A DNA stretch of 64,000 bases, from positions 44,470,019-44,534,018 of the forward strand of contig JBCFYV010000024.1 of assembly GCA_039000515.1 (NCBI GenBank), given 5' to 3'. Origin of the DNA: Timema cristinae (taxonomy: Eukaryota; Arthropoda; Insecta; Phasmatodea; Timematidae). Numbering within the stretch: position 1 is the first letter of the stretch; each line of letters begins with the position of its first letter. The position numbers and the translations under genes were made by a program. The notes under the pieces were generated by a model that was not told the DNA's origin, ran no database searches, and saw only the letters and a list, made by a program, of their open reading frames with translations. Below, piece by piece: positions 57,445 through 64,000 of the stretch.

Positions 57445-57501
<57 letters not shown>
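57445..57501. repeat. (TA)n microsatellite, ~57 bp
   Basis: Pure alternation. Confidence 0.97.
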
Positions 57502-57505
<4 letters not shown>

Positions 57506-58011
57506 TAAATTATGGTTTTGACTAGATCCTTAACTCTATTATTATTGTTAGAATTATTATAACTATTATTATATAAAATTAGTACAGTTATTTTTTTCAA
57601 ACAGTGTAACTATTTTTATTACGGTGATATTATTAACAACATGGGCTATGTTAACACAATAGGTCCTTTGTTTAAAAACTATATACTAATTTCCCTCCTA
57701 GTAATTTGCAAAGCATTCTCAGGAATTATTTCAACTTGTGAAAAAAATACAAAAGATTTTATGGAATTGTCGTTGGTCTTTTTTTAAGTCTTCATAAAAC
57801 GTAAAAATACAAAATGTGGTAGCCTTTACAGGATGATAACTTCCTAGGGTAAAGAAAAACGTACGATGTAAGCAAGTGGACCTCCGAAATGCCAATGGAT
57901 GCAGCAGAGGCCAGAGGGATAAATCTGATGAGCTTTGGTTGGTAAAAATATCTCACCGCTAGGATCGCTTGTGTTCCCCCATTCCAAAAAGTGACACTCT
58001 TATAGACTAGA
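57502..58011. other. Unannotated; unique-looking target of the foldback element
   Basis: 57800-58010 has balanced composition and a 79-codon minus-strand frame (57792-58031) that reaches just into the inserted element. No domain is recognised and no splice signals are convincing. Confidence 0.35.
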
Positions 58012-58020
58012 GGCAAACAG

Positions 58021-59069
58021 ACGTGACTCAAGTTGGCCCGCCACTATGCCGAAAAAAAATATTTTTTTGTCTAATCGTTTGTGCTCTATTTATGCTCATA
58101 TGTGCCCGAACATGAACATTTGTGCTGTTAAACTGGCCATTTTAGAAAATATTTAATGTGGTGGGCCAACTTGAGCTCAAGCTAGCCCGCCACATATTGA
58201 AAAACACAACATAACAAAATGTATTTAAGTCAATCCATTGTGTTCCATTTGTGCTCATATGTGCCCGAAAATGAACATTTGTGCTTTAAAATTAGAAAAT
58301 CTAAAGAGCATTTAATGTGGCGGGCTAACTTGAACCTTCCCTATATCATAAACTGAAAAATAGAAAAATATAGTTCAAGCTGGCCAGCCACATTTTTAAA
58401 TATCAATGTAACAAAATTCTGTATTCACGATTCGTTTGTTCTTAGTTTGTGCTCATATGTGACCGAAAATTAACGTTAGGGCTGTGAATCTAGGCCTTTT
58501 AGATAACATTTAATGAAGGCGATCCAACTAGAGCTCAAGCTAGCCCACCACATTAACTGTTTTCTAGATTTTCTAATTATAGAGCGCAAATACTCATTTT
58601 TGGGCACATATGAGCACAAATATTCATTTTTGGGCACATATGAGCACAAACGAAAAACAAACGAATGGTGAAAACAGAATTTTGTTACATTGATATTAAA
58701 AAATGTGGCGGGCTAGCTTGAATTCAATTTTTTCTACAAGTTATGGTATAAGGAAGAATCAAGTTAGCCCGCCACATTAATTGTTCTTTAGATTTTCTAA
58801 TTTTAAAGCACAAATGTTCATTTTCGGGCACATATGAGCACAAATGGAGCACAATGGATTGACTTAAATAAATTTTGTTATGTTGTGTTTTTCAATATGT
58901 GGTGGGCTAGCTTGAGCTCAAGTTGGCCCACCACATTAAATATTTTCTAAATTGGCCAGTTTCACAGCAAAAATGTTCATGTTCGGGCACATATGAGCAC
59001 AAATAGAGCACAAACGATTAGACAAAAAAGTTTTTTTTCAGCAATGTGGCGGGCCAACTTGAGTTACGT
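58021..59069. mobile_element. 1,049-bp modular foldback transposon with 9-bp TSD
   Basis: The left end ACGTGACTCAAGTTGGCCCG and the complement of the right end ACGTAACTCAAGTTGGCCCG differ at one base. Inversion continues through nearly the whole element, with only small differences, to a centre near 58,545. Each arm holds three modules of about 150-170 bp. Modules are bounded by GTGGCGGGCTAGCTTGA-type words and carry TGCTCATATGTGCCCGAA. The direct repeat GGCAAACAG flanks it exactly (58012-58020 and 59070-59078). A 9-bp TSD plus very long TIRs fits MULE/Foldback-type elements (inference). No frame of note lies inside. Confidence 0.92.
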
Positions 59070-59078
59070 GGCAAACAG

Positions 59079-59479
59079 GCTAAATCTTCTCTTTCTCTCT
59101 TCTCCGTCGCACTCTACAAGAGACTTTGAAGGGTGGGTTTAGGCAGCAGTCCTTTCCTCCCTCCATTCCTAATAATAGCAAACGACCTTGAAATAAACCA
59201 TAAAAAAATTCATTGTTCCCCGGCAACTTTCCTTTGGTTCTTTTTCAAACCCACTAACATAATTTGTTTTGAGTTTCACGAGTTGTTGGCGGGTACCTCT
59301 CTCTTGCTTCATCCTTTGATTTATATAGACTAAATAATGTATTGATTTGTATATTTTTGTGTAAAGTTTAGTGATATCTAATTTTTTTAAATATGTATTT
59401 CATCTTCATTTTTGAAAGAAAGATTTTTACTATAAAATAATGAATCGAGGACAAAAATGTGCATACCGCGCCTGCTCAA
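59079..59479. other. Unannotated
   Basis: 59090-59330 has balanced composition and a 66-codon frame without motifs. It is the continuation of the target sequence of the foldback element. Confidence 0.35.
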
Positions 59480-59595
59480 TTACACGGTGTACTTAAGGTA
59501 ATTTTTCCTAAATGGTTTCCCGTTTTTCCACGCAAACGAGGGTACTTCTCATAATTTTATCTTCCTCATACCTACCTTCTAATTGCTATTAAATG
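59480..59595 (+). repeat. SINE B central fragment
   Basis: ACACGGTGTACTTAAGG, TTTTTCCTAAATGGTTTCCCG, CCACGCAAACGAGGGTAC, CTTCCTCATACC. Confidence 0.65.
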
Positions 59596-60898
59596 TGGAA
59601 AGCATTGACTGGCGTGAAGATACAATGAAAAAACAACACTACTAGAGCTTACTCTATTTACTTGAAAAACATATTTTAGACAGTGAAAATACATCATATT
59701 CAAATATAACAAATGTACATTTTTGTATAATTATAATTACATTTAAACTTTATTTAACATTTTTAAGATAAATACTATACTTACTATATTGACTTAATAA
59801 TATAAAATGAGAGACTCTTTAACACACTGGCTCAAAAAGTATTCATTATTAACATTATATATATAATCTAAGCCTTTTTAAAAGGGTTTTGAACTAAAAG
59901 TTTAGTACCCTTTAATTAAATAAAAGCTAATGGATATACTTTTGATTTTTTCACTTGACGAGAAAAAGGGGCATTATAAGTTCATAAAAACCATTTTAAT
60001 AACTATCATATTTTATAAATTAATTGTATCTATGATAAAATGACCTCTCACTAAGCGTTTACTTAGAACCAGTGGCGCACTCAATGGGTGGAGTAAAAGG
60101 GGCACCTTCCCCCATAACCCCTTATCATTTCAATACAAACATAAATTATTTACTTTATAACTAAAACATTAGACACAGAAGATGAGTCGTATACATAGGC
60201 TCCTTTTTAAGACTTTATATTCAAAACACACACATATTAAAAGTGCCACTTATATTCTCATTTGAAAAAAGCACAACCATAGTTGCTTCCATACATTGTA
60301 TACAAGTAAATGTATATAACTAGTAGCCACCATTCTGGTAGTTAAGTTCGTTTTAGTTTTTAAGTCTCTTAACACAAGATATGGGTTATTACACCGAGGA
60401 CCTCGCTTATAGAGACTTCAGAATCACTCGCACCCCACCCAATTTCGGTTAAAATTAATACTAAAGTACTTCGAACTGACAAAGCTACCAGAGCGTGTTA
60501 TTCAACGCATTAACATATATTGACTTAGACCAGGGGTTCTCACATTTTAGACTGAAGGAGCCTTTGTACCAGAAAAAATGAATGGCCGAACTCTCATAAA
60601 AATATTTACACTAGTATTATGATCATTCAATAAATACATTTAAATCTCACAAGTCTTTTATAATTTAATACATGAATGAATATAAAAGAAGAACTACACT
60701 ACACCCCGACCTCCGCGTCACTCAAAAACAAGTTATATTTTGAGTGCGATGACTTATGAGACCAGGTAGCTTACAGCGTTAATACCAACGTACCAGTTTT
60801 TTATTTGTGTACAGAGGTGTAATTATTTTATCACGTAATATAGAATTATTTTGCTAACAACACATAAACCGTACTAAATGTTGATTTCAATACACAGT
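59596..60898. other. Unannotated AT-rich; two possible hAT-type ends
   Basis: CAGTGGCGCACTCAATGGG at 60072 and CAGGGGTTCTCACATTTT at 60532 resemble 5' ends of hAT-family elements known in many animals. I could not find matching opposite ends, so they are not called separately. Confidence 0.3.
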
Positions 60899-61075
60899 CC
60901 GACACTTTATCTCAGTTGGTAGCGTGTTTGTATACTGAGCTAAATGTCCCGGGTTCGATTCCCGGAATGTCCGAAAAACGTATCATTGGTTGACTGTGCT
61001 TTTCCCCTTTCACAATGATGAATTAACTGTCAGGGGGCTGGATGTTTATTTGTTCTAGATTTAAGTTAGTTTGTC
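60899..61075 (+). repeat. SINE C, 3' shortened
   Basis: CCGACACTTTATCTCAGTTGG, box B GGGTTCGATTCCCGG, TTTCACAATGATGAATTAAC, GGGGGCTGGATG. The C tail is missing. Confidence 0.75.
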
Positions 61076-61504
61076 AGACTCTGAGGAAATAATCTACATT
61101 CTACGGTGTGTCTATCACTAGTTTTATATCGAGTGTCACTCATTGAGCGTGAACTGGGAAAGAGGGAAGGGTTGATAGGGTGGGGTATTACCAAATTTTT
61201 CTCCCCCCATCGAAATGTGCCTTCCTCCAGTTTGTTAAACTTCCCTCTGATATACTTGAATTTGAAGCTGAAAGATGGTTTGCATCAAACTTCAAAAAGA
61301 TTCTAAAACAATCTATTATTATTTCTAAGTGCTTAAGGGAGACCCCAAATAGCTTTTAGTGACATTCCATTTTCAAATATTTTCCACTGGCTTGGAGTCA
61401 ATCACCTAAAAACTCCTTAAAAATAGTGTTTTTACAAACTACCTCGCCCAACACTAATAAAGCTTCGCCGATACTCTTGATAGTCATCACAATAGGTTTT
61501 TTTC
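61076..61504. other. Unannotated
   Basis: A 66-codon frame at 61106-61306 shows no motif. Nothing else recognised. Confidence 0.35.
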
Positions 61505-61690
61505 CATTGTGACTTACTACCCGTTTGAGTAGTACACATACATCAATTTACCCTAATGAACCAGGAATGAGGAATGTTACATTTTAGATTGAATGTACCT
61601 ACATTTGCGTATATTGAGAGTGGGGTACCATTTTAGGGAAAAATACCCTTGTTACACCCGGCTGGGATTTGAACTTCAATCTTAGAGGAC
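61505..61690 (-). repeat. SINE B, diverged
   Basis: GTGACTTACTACCCGTTTGAG tail, GAATGTACCTACATTTGCG centre, box B GGGATTTGAACTTC. The head is missing and a G9 run follows at 61711. Confidence 0.7.
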
Positions 61691-62524
61691 AACTTTATTT
61701 CCAACTGAGGGGGGGGGGCGGGTGGGGAATATAGGTGGAGGACACACATATTATCTCCAACTTTGAGGGGGCATATATTATTACCAACTTATATAACATA
61801 AATGTAGCTGAATCTAATATTACCCTTTAAATATATAGTTTGACACACTCATTTGAACATTAATATAAATTCAAGACTTTCACTATACTACAAATTGGTT
61901 TATGAATAGGCCTACTTACAAGAGGGTTATTAAATTTATATTGAAAAGTTAACACATAATTTAAGGTAACACTTACGTCACCAAATACCTTAATTCTTTC
62001 ATTAACTTGCGTACTATATACATTTGCTCATGTACTACAATAAACTATGTTCTTGTACAAAACATATTTATGTGTGTCAAACAGCCACGTGATTTATTAA
62101 ATTTAGAAATAATGTTTCTAAAGTATGTTTTAAGATGGCACGGATATCATAAAACTATATCCACCTTGCATGGGGAGATTTCTCTTCCAGACTACTGTCC
62201 ACATTAATGAAGCAAGATCGATTTGGATAATAAGGTTATAAAATGCATATGTGAAATCTTGCAGTTAAGTAAACTATTTAAACAAATAATTAAATTCACT
62301 ATAGAAGGGGACTTTTCCATAAAGTAAAACTATTGGGGTGACATGTTTACCCGCCATGAAATCACTTACTATTTGTTTCGTAAATCTAATACAATGCCTA
62401 GATTCACGGGTGATATATTTTCTCCTTGGATAACATTTTCGGAGACATCACAAATAAGGGCGGTTTTAATTTGCTTTTTTAAGGAAATTACAGCAGTTAG
62501 GGCTGAAGTTCTTGTTCATATTCA
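61691..62524. other. Unannotated AT-rich; may hold THAP element remains
   Basis: Immediately downstream (minus strand) of the THAP block, 62340-62520 stays open in one minus frame for about 35 codons (KKQIKTALICDVSEN...). It could be further decayed sequence of the same gene or transposon. Frames are broken and unidentified. Confidence 0.25.
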
Positions 62525-62527
62525 TTA

Positions 62528-62704
62528 GGTGAAAAAATGTTCTGAGCAAATAAAATATGAATCATGACTCCATTTTCCATCTCGTTCAGAAGGGAATACA
62601 TCTTCATCTGACATCAGAATCTTTAGGGAAGTCATAGTGTATAACACCATATCTCTTAGATTACTTTTATTGCATACGGCAACGATACAACGCTTACCCG
62701 GCAT
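62528..62704 (-). pseudogene. THAP-type zinc-finger pseudogene
   Basis: On the minus strand ATG at 62704 opens MPGKRCIVAVCNKS: the N-terminal CxxxxC half of a THAP C2CH finger. At 62537-62551 the frame reads WSHDSYFICSEHF, the matching W....(I)CSEHF half with the C..H ligands. Between them the annotated frame loses similarity. A neighbouring frame reads HYDFPKDSDVR followed by a stop, the conserved FP.D segment, so at least two frameshifts and a stop separate the halves. The downstream AVPT(L/I)F box is not found. THAP fingers bind DNA and occur in host regulators and in P-element-type transposases; which one this came from is unclear. It cannot make a working finger as sequenced, unless the shifts are assembly errors. 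Confidence 0.65.
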
Positions 62705-62845
62705 TTTCTTAGTATCGGTATGACACTTTTCGTAACCCTTCATGCATAAATAATAAGAAAGCTTACAATAAACATACAAACATTTACTATTCACATTGAC
62801 TTTGGAAGCATACTTGACATAAATAAGAAGTTAGTAACGAGCGCA

Positions 62846-63100
62846 CCCGCCTCGGTGGCGTAGATAGCTAACGCGCTAGTCGTGTTGAGCTCAACTGCTG
62901 AGGATGGGGAGATCGAGGTTTGAACTCGGTCGGGTGAACTGGGGGTGGTTTTTCCTCAATGGTTTTCCACTCTCCCTCCACGCAAATGCGGGTTCACTTC
63001 CACTAATTCAACATTCCCAATTCCTAATCCATTAGCGTAATTAGTACTTAGGCGTATAACCCGAACGGGTAGTAAGACGTGGTGCTGAATAATAATTTAA
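62846..63100 (+). repeat. SINE D, full length
   Basis: CCCGCCTCGGTGGCGTAGATAGC head, box B GGTTTGAACTCGG (one base missing), complete centre and tail GACGTGGTGCTGAATAAT. No clear TSD. Confidence 0.9.
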
Positions 63101-63447
63101 AAAAAGTGCTGCACTACACAGTCACATGATCCGAACAGAAGCAAGCTTGGCTAGTTCACGAGCAGACGTTACAGCAGCGCTGCGTGTTAGGGTAGAGCTG
63201 AGTGCTGGCCGGTAAAGTGAACGAGCCTTCCCTACAACTCTAGTAGCCTTAGTATAAGGAAGGACCCATCAAGATGACCAAATAAACCTTAAAATTTGAA
63301 ATTTCTCAGTGAGTTGAGTAATTGCAGGAGGAAGGAGAGCTTGAAGGTCAACATTTTCAAAAACTAATATATTTAATTACTTCTCTGTATTGTAAAGAAT
63401 TTAAATGTATTAATTAGGTACGGGAAACAATACAAATAGACATTTAC
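63101..63447. other. Unannotated
   Basis: 63120-63260 is slightly GC-richer. No gene or repeat recognised. Confidence 0.35.
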
Positions 63448-63448
<1 letters not shown>

Positions 63449-63513
<65 letters not shown>

Positions 63514-63514
63514 T
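63449..63514. repeat. (AAT)n joined to (ATT)n
   Basis: About ten ATA/AAT repeats switch at once to about eleven ATT repeats, forming a perfect self-complementary hairpin of roughly 32 bp per arm. Confidence 0.95.
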
Positions 63515-64000
63515 AAAATTGCATTCTGAGAAATAGTGGTGATGGAGTATAATAGAGAAAAAAACTTTTTGAGATTAGGAAAAAAATAAAATTTTGACAG
63601 ATAAATAAAGATAAATCAAATCCCAGATAGCCAAAATAAGGTTAGACTCTAAATTTCTCAAAGTGGGTTGGGAATAAGGAATCCAAAATCTACAAAATTA
63701 ATAGAAACTACTACATCTCAGTGCAGTGTCATTAAAAATTGAATTTTGGCATGCCCGTAAATGCACCACTCCAAATAACTAATAAGTCTGAGCATTTTAA
63801 AATGTAACTGCATGAAATCAATGGAGGGGCGGGGGGAGTTATAAAAAACCTTTTATCTATAGTTTAAAATCGAAATTTGGCTGGCAGGTAGAAGAACAAC
63901 TATAGATAAAGAAAGTATTCTTAAAACTATGTGTTTAAATGGGAGTTAGAGAAATTATGATTGGGGAGGAGAAGGGAAAATTTTCAAAAACCAATAGAAA
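63515..64000. other. Unannotated AT-rich end of window
   Basis: Nothing recognised up to the window end. Confidence 0.4.

Noticed and set aside
60532..60760. Complete hAT element starting CAGGGGTTCTCAC
   Set aside because: Only one end is recognisable; no inverted partner or 8-bp duplication was found by eye.

Overview
This window looks like a stretch of a large, AT-rich animal nuclear genome, and most of it is intergenic or intronic. There is no bacterial-style gene packing and no rRNA, CRISPR array or operon. The best clue to the organism is one exon on the minus strand near 10.8-11.0 kb. It encodes the start of an Ig domain of the DIP/lachesin/IgLON kind (neuronal cell-surface recognition proteins). 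Its wording (PIRNVTVPVGREAVLSC, ending LGHYK at a perfect splice donor) is closest to what I know from arthropods. I therefore infer an arthropod, but I cannot name the species.

Almost all recognisable structure is mobile DNA. Five tRNA-headed SINE families are visible, which I call A to E. Families A, B and D have different tRNA-like heads but the same roughly 55-bp 3' tail. That tail carries a small CCCG-AA-CGGG hairpin and ends in GACGCGGTGCTAA(TAA)n. Many A and D copies have intact 9-15 bp target-site duplications (TSDs). Several are nested: SINE A inside SINE A at 23.1-23.6 kb, SINE A inside SINE E at 44.7-45.3 kb, SINEs A and B inside a TIR element at 5.5-6.5 kb, and SINE A inside a second TIR element at 6.8-7.5 kb. 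B copies are older, lack clear TSDs and often lie in inverted pairs.

DNA elements include two Helitron-like elements (13.2 and 20.7 kb), a 202-bp near-perfect palindrome with TAA flanks (39.5 kb), a long-TIR MITE family with four copies, a decayed hAT-like remnant (16.6-17.4 kb) and a roughly 560-bp dispersed repeat (3.0, 10.5 and 24.5 kb). The most striking object is a 1,049-bp modular foldback element at 58,021-59,069 with a perfect 9-bp TSD. Tandem repeats include a TTGGCCTAAA minisatellite at 56.7 kb, a 48-bp array at 37.2 kb and a 46-bp array made from a SINE tail at 17.6 kb.

Possible host coding sequence is sparse: the Ig exon, a 37-nt candidate micro-exon on the plus strand at 31.7 kb, weak exon-like ORFs at 33.1 and 48.5-49.0 kb, and a frameshifted THAP zinc-finger pseudogene at 62.5-62.7 kb. 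A CpG-rich spot with a YY1-like site at 43.3 kb may be a promoter. The remaining stretches are AT-rich DNA in which I see no gene. Coordinates of old repeats are approximate because their ends have decayed.
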